Source of the DNA: Lachnospiraceae bacterium
GTDB lineage: Bacteria > Bacillota > Clostridia > Lachnospirales > Lachnospiraceae
Direction: 5' to 3'
Assembly: GCA_017467805.1 (NCBI GenBank)
Contig: JAFUKJ010000030.1
Span: 1-64,000 of the forward strand
DNA length: 64,000 nucleotides
Below the pieces are notes generated by a model. It made no database searches. It saw only the letters and a list, made by a program, of their open reading frames with translations, and was not told the DNA's origin. A program made the position numbers and the translations under genes. This document shows, piece by piece, positions 44,301-52,205 of the stretch (its first letter is position 1; each line of letters opens with the position of its first letter).

Positions 44301-44318
44301 GGCGCTCTTAACCTTCAT
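41307..44318 (-). CDS. Giant secreted solute-binding protein with N-terminal carbohydrate-binding-like domains
   Basis: 1003 residues, about twice the usual size. Signal peptide to about residue 47 (cut likely after VRA), with no clear lipobox. Two beta-sandwich domains of CBM type (about 75-255 and 265-395; 'YEYEKASQVLGLKVDEEVTLTID', 'QIQAEDFTYRNDSS') and a helical linker (about 398-540) precede a family-1 solute-binding fold (about 560-960; 'GNAPDVATGINYTIPYELA', 'WQFVEWWSSTEIQAEFG'). First gene of the operon running to 33202. The CBM-like front suggests it grasps polymer or long oligosaccharides before delivery to the permeases. The ligand is not deducible. Confidence 0.82.
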   Translation of the reverse strand: MKVKSANRKTKRISSRLISRIISLGMAASMCFGICVDTSSALIVRADEESSEYASTYNMEEEYISEMISRNYTKVSAKYTADNYQGEDVYFAAQDMAAGSDKLTSDTYEYEKASQVLGLKVDEEVTLTIDVPETAVYEMQLEYLSYDASVLPVGIAMQIDGDYPFYELRNLEFETTWVAKAEKSYDRYDNEIVTVPDKLIQWEVKAIGDGSYRYSRALNVELTAGTHELTLKINEGNFLLGGIILTQPEVIAEYTSSEVAEGDAFIQIQAEDFTYRNDSSIHAIAEYDTSLDPYEVTDTVLNTIDSASYSSAGQKITYEFNVEKAGYYYIGMNYRQSDKNDFPVFVNIEIDGEIPNTAFASYALDYTNKYKTVTLQDATEQKLSVYLEEGTHTISYTIAIDELREIMEALDEIMSGVNDLALEITKVAGTNSDKYRDLKLSKYIPNLEEQLFGYADRLYALQETVRDHAKTDKAIAILSSMSIAAEQLISLAEEPDEIPYRVAELCTSASSVNRHLANTVDNLIKNNLAIDRIYIYQEGAELPKKPNIFASAGLNIKRFVASFTDQAYSTNNTDPDHLQVWVNRSSQYVQIMQKMIDESFTPETGIEVDISIMPDQYKLVLANTSGNAPDVATGINYTIPYELAIRGALVDMTQFEGFQEAAEPYGEGFFLTGTINDSIYSMPETMNFWVLFYRSDILDKLGLEVPDTMQDVVDMLPELKMRGLNYYQPVSGMLAMRNFHGTTPLIHQFGGSLYEATAQEGTAFGNAEAIDGFTYLTELFTIYDMPINIDNFYQHLRNGDMPIGVADYATYNLMSNAAPELQNSWEIALVPGVEQEDGTIDRTVCGCAESSVIFKSDAEREQKAWQFVEWWSSTEIQAEFGQNLQNIYGDEYMWTTANLDAFMQLPWDTQDKQVIAEQMSHVIDVARVPGTYLLEREISNAFNDIVVNGDTAQTRIDEAVKTINREIDRKLEEFEYIDSEGNTIEEYRIPTIETVRRLLGREE

Positions 44319-44640
44319 ATTTCAACCCTGCCCTTTCCTGAGTTTTAATTTTATTTTTGAGTTAAACATTTTAGTCATTTCTATACACTAATTAATCTAC
44401 TCTTTTCTGCTGATAAAGTCAATGGATAGAGCTTAGTTTTTTTGTGCTATTTTATTATTTTACATACTTTTTTCCACTTTCAATTCGTTAGTTTTATAAA
44501 ACAATACAAAAATTACTTTTTTACTTTGTGCATTTTGTATACAGCACCGAAATCATTTACTATACCCCAAAAACTTTTACTCAAATTTTGAATACTTCAC
44601 GAAATAATAATATATCTTACTAATTACTATAATTATACCA
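44319..44640. promoter_or_regulatory. AT-rich regulatory region of the large transport operon
   Basis: About 320 bases without a gene, between the GH43 terminator and the 1003-residue protein. It contains AGTTAAACATTTTAG (near 44360), similar to the right half of the inverted repeat at 12037, and TTTGTGCA (near 44526), a motif repeated at 46470 (reversed) and 62690. I could not fix one promoter with confidence. Confidence 0.3.
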
Positions 44641-44674
44641 AAAAGGCTTTGTCCTATAAACATAGAACAAAGCC
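44641..44674 (-). terminator. Intrinsic terminator of the GH43 gene
   Basis: On the minus strand GGCTTTGTTCTAT, a short loop and ATAGGACAAAGCC (one wobble) then TTTTTGG. It separates the GH43 gene from the transport operon. Confidence 0.8.
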
Positions 44675-44687
44675 CTTTATTATCTTA

Positions 44688-46304
44688 TTAATATTTTACA
44701 GCCCATACACTTTGGTTGCTTCCAACTGCTGTGAAGGTCATTACCTTTGTACCTGCCTCATCAAGCATCTCGCAGAATACACCGCTATAATTCTTCTCAT
44801 CATAGCTAAAATGCATATAATATGTACCATCTGTCATTTCCCAGGTACCCTCGATATCATTGCCCCATAAAGTACCATCCTCTTCGAGGACAATCTTAAT
44901 CGGCTCAGCAATTGAAGCACTAATATCCATACCCTGATTAATCAAATAATATTCACCAACTACCTGGTCCATACTATAGCCTGTTTCAGAAATCGTCTCA
45001 CCATTAGTTGCATATGGCAGCATGCATGGCCATCCTTCTTCATTTACAAAGAACTGCTTCACGCGAGGAGAATGTCCCTCTGTACCATCATCAAATCTTG
45101 TATGATATACAATATACTTCTTACCATCATCATCAATAAAGGCTGAGTTGTGTCCTGTCGCCATATAAGCGCGCTTTAAGCTCGGAAGGAAATAATTACC
45201 CGAAAGCTTCAAACCATAGTATGAATGATTTCCATTATTATTAGGATAATTACCATTCATATCCACATATTCGCCATCCACTGTCTCAGAACGGAATACA
45301 CGAATCTGGTATCCACCCTCTCTTGTCAGCGAACCATAAGAAACAAATAGGTAATAATATCCGCTTACATCATCATATAAAATATACGGTCCTTCAATTG
45401 ACTTATGTCCGCCACCAATTAACTTCTTTCCAAAATATGGGTCTACATTATTCTCAGGGTCAGCCTCAGGGTGAATTACCTGACCTGTCTTCTCATCCAA
45501 TTCCAAAAGGAACATGCCGCCTGACCATGAGCCATAAACCATCCAAAGTCTTCCGTCTTCATCATAGAACACCGATGGGTCAATAGCATTCGGCCATTCC
45601 TCATATTCGTAAGTACCGCCAAGTGTCAGATAAGTATCTGCTGCATATTCTTCTGAAACATAATCATACACATCAGTCGCACCTATCGTTTCCTCTGTAA
45701 AGCCCGAATAAATCAAAGCTCCCTGCCATTCATAAGGTCCCTCTACACTCTCTGATACACCGTAGCAAAGATTAGAAGCATTCCATGTTGAGGTAGTACA
45801 ATAATATAAATAGTACAAGCCTGTCTCCTCATTATAGATTGCATCAGGCGCCCACACATGAGTTCCACCATCATCGGTCTTAATCAAGCTATCTCCATTA
45901 CCCGCGTAATCAAAGACATGAAGTCCTTCTTCAAACAAATTACCGTATACAGTATTCGTCTCTGTATATCCGTTACCAACTCTGGTCCATGTACGAAGGT
46001 CCTCGGTTACACCTCCAGCCATATGGGAACCAAAAATATAATACTTACCATCTGCCTTAATAATAGAAGGATCATGGACAGCCACCCTCGCATTCACGCT
46101 TCCTGTTGCAATGCCGTCATAGCTTACCTCCAGAATCGGTCTCTCCACCTGCTCCTGTGTCTGCGTTTCCTCAACAGCCTGTGTTTCCTCCGCATTCTGA
46201 GATTCCTGTACATCATCCGATGTTTCTTGGGTTGCCTGTCCACAAGCACATGCAGATGCAGCCATACAGATACATAACACTGTAGAAATCAATTTCTTTT
46301 TCAT
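44688..46304 (-). CDS. GH43 surface lipoprotein, probable endo-arabinanase
   Basis: 538 residues. Signal peptide with a Cys at about 20 (ACAC, lipobox-like), an acidic Glu/Gln/Thr linker (about 27-55), then a five-bladed GH43 propeller. Catalytic residues are visible: base Asp in VAVHDPSIIKADGKYY (about 75-90), the pKa-modulating Asp in NAIDPSVFYDEDGR (about 238-251), and the acid Glu in KSIEGPYILY (about 302-311). A C-terminal beta domain (about 440-538) follows. Closest in pattern to arabinan endo-1,5-alpha-L-arabinosidases with a two-domain layout. Likely cuts arabinan outside the cell; divergent from an ArsR-type regulator. Confidence 0.85.
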   Translation of the reverse strand: MKKKLISTVLCICMAASACACGQATQETSDDVQESQNAEETQAVEETQTQEQVERPILEVSYDGIATGSVNARVAVHDPSIIKADGKYYIFGSHMAGGVTEDLRTWTRVGNGYTETNTVYGNLFEEGLHVFDYAGNGDSLIKTDDGGTHVWAPDAIYNEETGLYYLYYCTTSTWNASNLCYGVSESVEGPYEWQGALIYSGFTEETIGATDVYDYVSEEYAADTYLTLGGTYEYEEWPNAIDPSVFYDEDGRLWMVYGSWSGGMFLLELDEKTGQVIHPEADPENNVDPYFGKKLIGGGHKSIEGPYILYDDVSGYYYLFVSYGSLTREGGYQIRVFRSETVDGEYVDMNGNYPNNNGNHSYYGLKLSGNYFLPSLKRAYMATGHNSAFIDDDGKKYIVYHTRFDDGTEGHSPRVKQFFVNEEGWPCMLPYATNGETISETGYSMDQVVGEYYLINQGMDISASIAEPIKIVLEEDGTLWGNDIEGTWEMTDGTYYMHFSYDEKNYSGVFCEMLDEAGTKVMTFTAVGSNQSVWAVKY

Positions 46305-46357
46305 AATGATACTTCCTCTTTTCTCATTTCCAATTATATTCGATTGTATTATTTTGC

Positions 46358-46389
46358 TAAAATATTTTAATAATAATTAAAACATACTA
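46358..46389. promoter_or_regulatory. Imperfect inverted repeat in the GH43/ArsR divergent region
   Basis: TAAAATATTTTAA (46358-46370) and TTAAAACATACTA (46377-46389), 10 of 13 complementary positions. The left arm is identical to that of the repeat at 12016. It lies 55-85 bases before the GH43 start and could bind the adjacent regulator. Confidence 0.35.
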
Positions 46390-46620
46390 TGACTACATCA
46401 AAAAGTCAATAACATGCTTTATAAATAATGACTGTATAAATCAAAAACCTCTCAATTTTTGTTGATTATTTTGCACAAATAATCTTTTGTTAATTTTAAC
46501 CCTTTTTTAATTATTATAGCATTGACTTTAATAATCACATTGTTTATTATAGGAAATAGAAAAATATATTATGTCATTAATATTTTCAATAAATTTACAC
46601 ATAATATACAGGGGGTTACT

Positions 46621-47538
46621 ATGTTATATTTTCGTTCAATAGGAGAGGCTGAAAATGTATTCAAGGCACTCAGCACGCCTATGCGTCTCAAAATCATGGA
46701 AATGATATATGAAGATGACACGTTAAGTATGAATGACTTAGCGGAAGCACTTGGACTTACCAACGGTGCCATTTCCATGCATGTGAACAAGTTAGAGGAA
46801 GCCGGACTTGTACAGATTAAGATAACATCCGGCAAGAGAGGTACGATGAAGATTGTTCGTCCTCGTTTTGATCGTCTTATGATTGATCTTGCTCCTGCCA
46901 AGGAGGCAAGACATTGTTATACAGATGACATCCGTGTTGGCTATTATACAACCTGCAAGGGTACGCCGACATGTGGACTGGCAACCAGCAAGGAAATCAT
47001 CGGTTCTTTGGATGACCCAAGAGTATTCTCTTTCCCTGATCGTTTTCAGGCAGGTATATTATGGTTTGCCAGCGGTTATGTAGAGTATAATTTACCAAAC
47101 CATCTTCAGGCAGGGCAAACACTTACTGAGCTGCATATCTCATTTGAGATTTCCTCAGAATGTCCGGAGACCAACGAAGACTATCCATCTGATATTTATT
47201 TCAGTATTAACAACATACCACTTGGTATGTGGATTAGTCCAGGTGATTACGGTGCAAGACCAGGATATGTTTCTCCGCAGTGGTGGCCAGAGCCATTGAA
47301 TCAGTATGGCTTATTAAAGACTCTTATTATCAACAGTGAGGGATGCTTCATTGATGGTACTAACAAGATTTCAGATGTTACCATTCAGGATTTGAACATT
47401 AATTATAACAGTTATATAACCTTCCGCATCGAAGTTCCGAAGGACACTGCCAATGTCGGCGGCTGTACACTCTTCGGTGAGGACTTCGGCGATCATAATC
47501 AGGCTATTAGAATTAAGGCTTATTATGATGAAGAGTAA
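46621..47538 (+). CDS. ArsR-type winged-helix regulator with large C-terminal sensor domain
   Basis: 305 residues. The wHTH covers 1-85 ('FKALSTPMRLKIMEMIYEDDTLSMNDLAEALGLTNGAISMHVNKLEEAGLV'-type pattern). Unlike metal-sensing ArsR proteins, it continues for about 215 residues with a beta-rich domain ('PNHLQAGQTLTELHISFEIS', 'VGGCTLFGEDFGDHNQAIRI') that could bind sugar. The ATG at 46621 is selected: GGGGG stands seven bases upstream, and 33 extra residues from 46522 would be AT-rich intergenic sequence. Divergent from GH43. Likely controls arabinan or related glycan genes. Confidence 0.82.
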   Translation: MLYFRSIGEAENVFKALSTPMRLKIMEMIYEDDTLSMNDLAEALGLTNGAISMHVNKLEEAGLVQIKITSGKRGTMKIVRPRFDRLMIDLAPAKEARHCYTDDIRVGYYTTCKGTPTCGLATSKEIIGSLDDPRVFSFPDRFQAGILWFASGYVEYNLPNHLQAGQTLTELHISFEISSECPETNEDYPSDIYFSINNIPLGMWISPGDYGARPGYVSPQWWPEPLNQYGLLKTLIINSEGCFIDGTNKISDVTIQDLNINYNSYITFRIEVPKDTANVGGCTLFGEDFGDHNQAIRIKAYYDEE

Positions 47539-47550
47539 TCTATGTATTAC

Positions 47551-47577
47551 AAAGGGGCTGCACAAGCAGCCCCTTTT
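47551..47577. terminator. Bidirectional terminator between the ArsR-type gene and uppP
   Basis: AAGGGGCTGC, ACAA, GCAGCCCCTT with A- and T-tracts at both sides. The genes converge here, and the 10-bp stem serves both. Confidence 0.88.
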
Positions 47578-47584
47578 CTAATCT

Positions 47585-48424
47585 CTATGCATTTATCACA
47601 CCTGTTAATCCCAGTATAATCACTATCGCGCCAAGCACAATACGATACCAGCCAAACACCTGGAAATCATGCTTCTTAATATAATCCATCAGGAATCTGA
47701 TAACAATTACAGATACTACAAACGCTACTACCATACCCACTCCAAGCACAGCAAGCTCCATACCCGTAAAAGCAAAACCAAACTTTAATATCTTTAAAAG
47801 ACTTGCTCCCAGCATAACAGGAATTGCAAGGAAGAATGTAAACTCAGAAGCAACCGTTCTGGATACTCCAATCAACAATGCTCCGACAATTGTTGCTCCC
47901 GAACGAGAAGTTCCAGGGAAAATCGCAGCTATCAACTGAAACATACCAATTATAAAAGCCGTTTTAAAGGTAAGTGCCTCTAAAGAATCAATCTGCGCCT
48001 GCTTACCTTTATTCCTGCGTTCAATCACAATAAACGCAATACCGAATACAATCAAAGCAATTGCTACTGGAATCGCACTGTAAAACAATTCCTCGCACTT
48101 CTCATCCAATCCCAGCACCACAATCATTCCCGCAGGAATACATGCAACAACAATCTTACACCAAAGCCAAATCTTATCCATCTCAATCACAGGCTTTTTC
48201 TTATCCTTGAACTGGAATGGAAAAATCTTATTCCAAAACAATAGAATAACTGCAAGAATCGCCCCAAGCTGAATCACCACCAAAAACATCTCCAAAAACT
48301 CAGGTGTACAATCCAGTTTAATAAATTCGTCCAAAATAATCATATGTCCTGTACTGCTGACAGGTAACCACTCTGTGATTCCTTCTACAATACCGAACAA
48401 AATTGCCTTTAATATCTCAATCAT
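47585..48424 (-). CDS. uppP: Undecaprenyl-diphosphatase (BacA family)
   Basis: Membrane phosphatase that recycles undecaprenyl pyrophosphate to the lipid carrier for cell-wall synthesis; overproduction gives bacitracin resistance in other bacteria. 279 residues, about eight hydrophobic segments. The conserved EGITEWLPVSSTGHMI (14-29) and PGTSRSGATIVGALLIG (about 168-184) motifs are intact. Stands apart from the sugar genes, in the same direction as the aminotransferase gene but 70 bases downstream. Confidence 0.95.
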   Translation of the reverse strand: MIEILKAILFGIVEGITEWLPVSSTGHMIILDEFIKLDCTPEFLEMFLVVIQLGAILAVILLFWNKIFPFQFKDKKKPVIEMDKIWLWCKIVVACIPAGMIVVLGLDEKCEELFYSAIPVAIALIVFGIAFIVIERRNKGKQAQIDSLEALTFKTAFIIGMFQLIAAIFPGTSRSGATIVGALLIGVSRTVASEFTFFLAIPVMLGASLLKILKFGFAFTGMELAVLGVGMVVAFVVSVIVIRFLMDYIKKHDFQVFGWYRIVLGAIVIILGLTGVINA

Positions 48425-48496
48425 TTTACATCTCCCAAATAACTCTTTTTACTATTCTAATTTTTTCAATATATCCTCATGCATCTCTCAATAACC

Positions 48497-49684
48497 TTAC
48501 TTATACTCTGCCTCTACAAACTTGCGAAGTGCTGCAAGAGAGCGTTCTACCTTCTCGGTAGTTACACAGTATGCCATTCTGAAATAGCCAGGACATCCAA
48601 AGGAATCACCAGGCACCAATACCAAATCATACTTCAACGCCTTCTGGCAGAAAGCAATAGAATCCTCCTCCAATGCCTTCGGGAATATGTAGAAGGTTCC
48701 GCCAGGCTTTACGCAGGTAAATCCAAGGTCTGTCAATTCATTGTATAAAAGGTTCATATTCTTCTCGTACACATCCAAATCTGCAGTAATACCAAGCACC
48801 TCAGATACTGCAATCTGAATAATAGATGGCGGACAATTGTGTCCGATTCCTCGGGATACCTGAGAACACATAACCGAAATCAGCTCAGCATCCGTACACT
48901 TTGGATTGGCAGCTACATAGCCAAGTCTCTCTCCTGGAATAGATAAGGACTTTGCATAGGAATAGCAGGAAAGTGTATTATCATAGAACTTTGACACATA
49001 TGGCGCATCCACACCATCAAATACAATATCACGATATGGCTCATCTGAAATAACGAAAATATCATGACCATATTCCTTTTGCTTTGCCTCCAAAATTGAC
49101 GCAAGCTTTGTCAAAGTCTCTGTTGAGTATACAATACCTGACGGGTTGTTTGGTGTATTCACCAGAATCGCCATTGTCTTCTCATTAATCATCTGCTCGA
49201 AAGCCTCGAAATTAATCTGGAAGCTCTCTGTATCGGCAGGTACAATCTTAAGCACTGCACCCGACTGATTAATATAATGATTATACTCTGGGAAGAACGG
49301 CGCAAAAGTAATTACCTCATCCCCTGGCTGTGTTACTACACGTACTGCATGAGCAACCGCTCCTGCTGCACCTGTTGTCATAAATATATGCTCCGCGGTG
49401 TAATTCATTCCATATGTTTTATTCAAATAATCAGCAAACTTCGCGCGCACAGATGGAATACCCTGAGACTGGCTATAGCCATGAAGCTCCATCACGTCTC
49501 TTGTCTGCAACAACTCTATCATCTTATCCGTAAACTCCTGTGGAACAGGAACGGACGGATTCCCTAAACTATAATCAAATACGTTATCGTAGCCAATCTC
49601 GCTGCCTCTCTTATTCGCCCAAGCAGACATCTCACGAATAACTGACTTTGCCTGCAGCATATCCTTATACTTTTGTGAAACCAT
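48497..49684 (-). CDS. PLP-dependent aminotransferase, class I/II
   Basis: 395-residue fold-type I aminotransferase of the AspC/AlaT-like group. The PLP lysine lies in 'SYAKSLSIPGERLGYVA' (Lys at about 233), the cofactor Asn/Asp/Tyr set in 'NNPSGIVYS' and 'VISDEPYRDIVF'. It lacks a membrane segment and is probably cytoplasmic. The substrate (aspartate, alanine or aromatic amino acids) cannot be settled from these motifs. It starts with no close upstream partner; downstream is uppP. Confidence 0.88.
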   Translation of the reverse strand: MVSQKYKDMLQAKSVIREMSAWANKRGSEIGYDNVFDYSLGNPSVPVPQEFTDKMIELLQTRDVMELHGYSQSQGIPSVRAKFADYLNKTYGMNYTAEHIFMTTGAAGAVAHAVRVVTQPGDEVITFAPFFPEYNHYINQSGAVLKIVPADTESFQINFEAFEQMINEKTMAILVNTPNNPSGIVYSTETLTKLASILEAKQKEYGHDIFVISDEPYRDIVFDGVDAPYVSKFYDNTLSCYSYAKSLSIPGERLGYVAANPKCTDAELISVMCSQVSRGIGHNCPPSIIQIAVSEVLGITADLDVYEKNMNLLYNELTDLGFTCVKPGGTFYIFPKALEEDSIAFCQKALKYDLVLVPGDSFGCPGYFRMAYCVTTEKVERSLAALRKFVEAEYK

Positions 49685-49847
49685 TTTATTCCCCGCCTTT
49701 CAATTATTTCTAAACTTCTCTATATTTATATATGCATATTTATGCGAACTCCAATAGTTTAAAGTTACTTCATTTATGTCGTTTCGTCAACCAAAAACGT
49801 ACTTTTACGTCAACCCGAACACAGTCAAATCCATTCAGACACAAGGA

Positions 49848-49871
49848 GAGCGCCATCTTTCGATGACGCCC
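49848..49871 (-). terminator. Weak terminator after the GH1-PMI fusion gene
   Basis: On the minus strand GGGCGTCATC, GAAA loop, GATGGCGCTC (two wobbles). The GAAA tetraloop makes a stable hairpin, but TCCTTGTG follows and not a T-run. Located 10 bases past the gene. Confidence 0.5.
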
Positions 49872-49881
49872 TGTAAATCTT

Positions 49882-52188
49882 TTATGCAATTGTCGAAGCA
49901 ATCAATTCCATCTTGCCCTGCATATGAACCTCGCCATAAGCATATGGCAATATGAAATGGTCACCCTTCTTAATATACTGACCGTTAATCAGACCATCGC
50001 CCGATAGCACGCTCATAATAAGGAAAGGATATTCCTGTACAAACTGCATTTCGTTCGTTATATCCAACTTCCACACGCAATAATAATCGCAGGAAATCAG
50101 CTCATTGAATACATTTTCCTTTGAAGCATCCACCGCAACAATGCTATCCTCTACAGACTTGGCAGGGACTGTAATAACATCAAGACTCTTCTCCACATGA
50201 AGCTCTCTTGGCTTACCGTCTGTTAATCTGCCGTAGTCGTAAACACGATATGTAATGTCTGAGTTCTGCTGTGTCTCCAGAATCTGAATACCACCCTTAA
50301 TTGCATGAACCGTTCCTGGGTCAATCTGAATAAAGTCGCCAGCCTTTACTGGAACTTCACGGATGAACTCCTTCCATCTTCCCTCATGAATCATGCTATC
50401 TAACTCAGCCTTATCCTTGGCATTGTGTCCAATAACAAGCGTTGCACCCTCTGTAGCATCGAGGATATACCAGCATTCTGTCTTACCAAGAGAACCATTC
50501 TCATTAACTGCTGCATAAGTATCGTTCGGATGCACCTGAATACTCAAATCATCCTTCGCATCAATAATCTTGATTAATAGCGGGAAACGGTCACTATCCA
50601 CATTTCCAAATAATTCAGGCTGCTCTGTCCACAATTGACTCAGAGTTTTCCCCGCAAAGCTGCCCTCTGCAATCCTGCAATCTCCGTTTGGATGTGCGCT
50701 GACTGCCCAGCACTCTCCCGTATTATCTCCTGGAATATCATATCCCCACTGGGTTCCAAGCTTATTGCCGCCCCAAATCATCTGCTTAAATACAGGCTCC
50801 ATACGCAGGATTTCCTGCTTTGGCTGATTCACGCTTAAAATGGCACCATTTGTTTCCATTACCTTCTGATACCAGTATGCAGAATCCTTCACAATTCGCT
50901 TCTGTGTCTTATAATCCACATAGACAAGTCCAAATCTCTCACTATATCCCTTATCCCACTCAAAATTATCCAAGAATGTCCACAGGAAATAGCCCTTTAC
51001 ATCCACGCCTTCATCTACAGCCTTCTGAATACATGATAAATACTTATCAAGGAAATCAATACGATTGCTGTCGTGAACTCTGCCATCTGCGGATATCTGG
51101 TCATGACACGCCATACCATTCTCCGTGATGTAGATTGGCATATGATATCTTTCATAGATAAACTTCACACCCCAGTACAGACACTCAGGTGTAACAGGCC
51201 AATTCGTAGAAGTCTTAGGGAATCCAGGTCCTCTGTCTACATATTCAGGCTTGCCATCCTTGCCCGCACGAATAAAGTAGCCATTGTATATATTCTGTCC
51301 CATAAAATCAAGAGGCTGATGAATTAATTCCATATCCTCATCTGTGATTTCAGGTAAATATTCTTTATACTTTTCCAATGCTTCCTGTGGATACTTTCCA
51401 AGGAATATAGGGTCTGAGAACCATGCCACATTCCATGTCCAGTTAGAAATTGGCTGGTCGAAGCCAAAGTAAATGCTTCTTGCCGCCTCAATATCCTCTG
51501 GCGAATTTGTATATGGGTATGCCACTCCGCAGGTTGGCGCATAGCCTACCTTAATCGGCTGCTTTGCATATTCACGAAGCTTCTTCACAGCAAGTCCATG
51601 TGCGCGAAGTGCATTGTGGGATATCTGGAAAACATCCTTCGGGTTAAGCTGTAAGCCTGGCGCATGTACACCACTTAAATGACCAAGTCCTACGAAGCAC
51701 TGAGGCTCATTTAAGGTAATAAAATATGTCGCAATATCAGAGAAATTCTCTGCAACAACCTTCGCATATTCTCCAAACCACTCGATTACCTCCTCATTTA
51801 ACCAGCCGCCTCTGTCCTGAAGTGCCTGAGGAAATTCCCAATGGTACATTGTTACATACGGCTCGATTCCATTCTTCTTCATTTCAAGAATCATATCTCG
51901 ATAAAGCGCAATCGCTTTCTCATTCACTCTGCCCGTTCCTTCAGGCATGATTCTCGCCCAGCTAATAGAAAAGCGGTATGCCTTTACACCAAGCAGACGC
52001 ATCAGTGCAAAGTCTTCCTTATATCTATGTATATGGTCGCAGGCAATATCCGCATTCTGATTCTCGTAAACTCTTCCCTGCTCCGCAAAGGTATCCCAAA
52101 TCATCTTACCTCTGCCATCTTCCTTATCTGTTCCTTCTATCTGATAGGCGCTGCTGGCAACGCCCCACACAAAGTCCTTCTGAAACAT
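49882..52188 (-). CDS. Fusion of GH1 beta-glycosidase and type I phosphomannose isomerase
   Basis: 768-residue protein with two complete enzymes. Residues 1-450 are GH1: acid/base Glu161 in FITLNEPQ and nucleophile Glu356 in YITENGM, cytoplasmic (no signal peptide). Residues 462-768 are a ManA-like cupin isomerase: GECWAVSAHPNGD (491-503), metal ligands in QVHPND (551-556) and KTECW (569-573, Glu571), and TVHAIKGG (about 623-630). The GH1 half cleaves beta-linked gluco- or manno-oligosaccharides; the isomerase interconverts mannose 6-phosphate and fructose 6-phosphate. The fusion joins hydrolysis to hexose-phosphate entry into glycolysis. Last gene of the mannan operon, 17 bases after the CE2-like esterase. 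Confidence 0.88.
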   Translation of the reverse strand: MFQKDFVWGVASSAYQIEGTDKEDGRGKMIWDTFAEQGRVYENQNADIACDHIHRYKEDFALMRLLGVKAYRFSISWARIMPEGTGRVNEKAIALYRDMILEMKKNGIEPYVTMYHWEFPQALQDRGGWLNEEVIEWFGEYAKVVAENFSDIATYFITLNEPQCFVGLGHLSGVHAPGLQLNPKDVFQISHNALRAHGLAVKKLREYAKQPIKVGYAPTCGVAYPYTNSPEDIEAARSIYFGFDQPISNWTWNVAWFSDPIFLGKYPQEALEKYKEYLPEITDEDMELIHQPLDFMGQNIYNGYFIRAGKDGKPEYVDRGPGFPKTSTNWPVTPECLYWGVKFIYERYHMPIYITENGMACHDQISADGRVHDSNRIDFLDKYLSCIQKAVDEGVDVKGYFLWTFLDNFEWDKGYSERFGLVYVDYKTQKRIVKDSAYWYQKVMETNGAILSVNQPKQEILRMEPVFKQMIWGGNKLGTQWGYDIPGDNTGECWAVSAHPNGDCRIAEGSFAGKTLSQLWTEQPELFGNVDSDRFPLLIKIIDAKDDLSIQVHPNDTYAAVNENGSLGKTECWYILDATEGATLVIGHNAKDKAELDSMIHEGRWKEFIREVPVKAGDFIQIDPGTVHAIKGGIQILETQQNSDITYRVYDYGRLTDGKPRELHVEKSLDVITVPAKSVEDSIVAVDASKENVFNELISCDYYCVWKLDITNEMQFVQEYPFLIMSVLSGDGLINGQYIKKGDHFILPYAYGEVHMQGKMELIASTIA

Positions 52189-52205
52189 AACATTATTCTC
52201 CTTAA

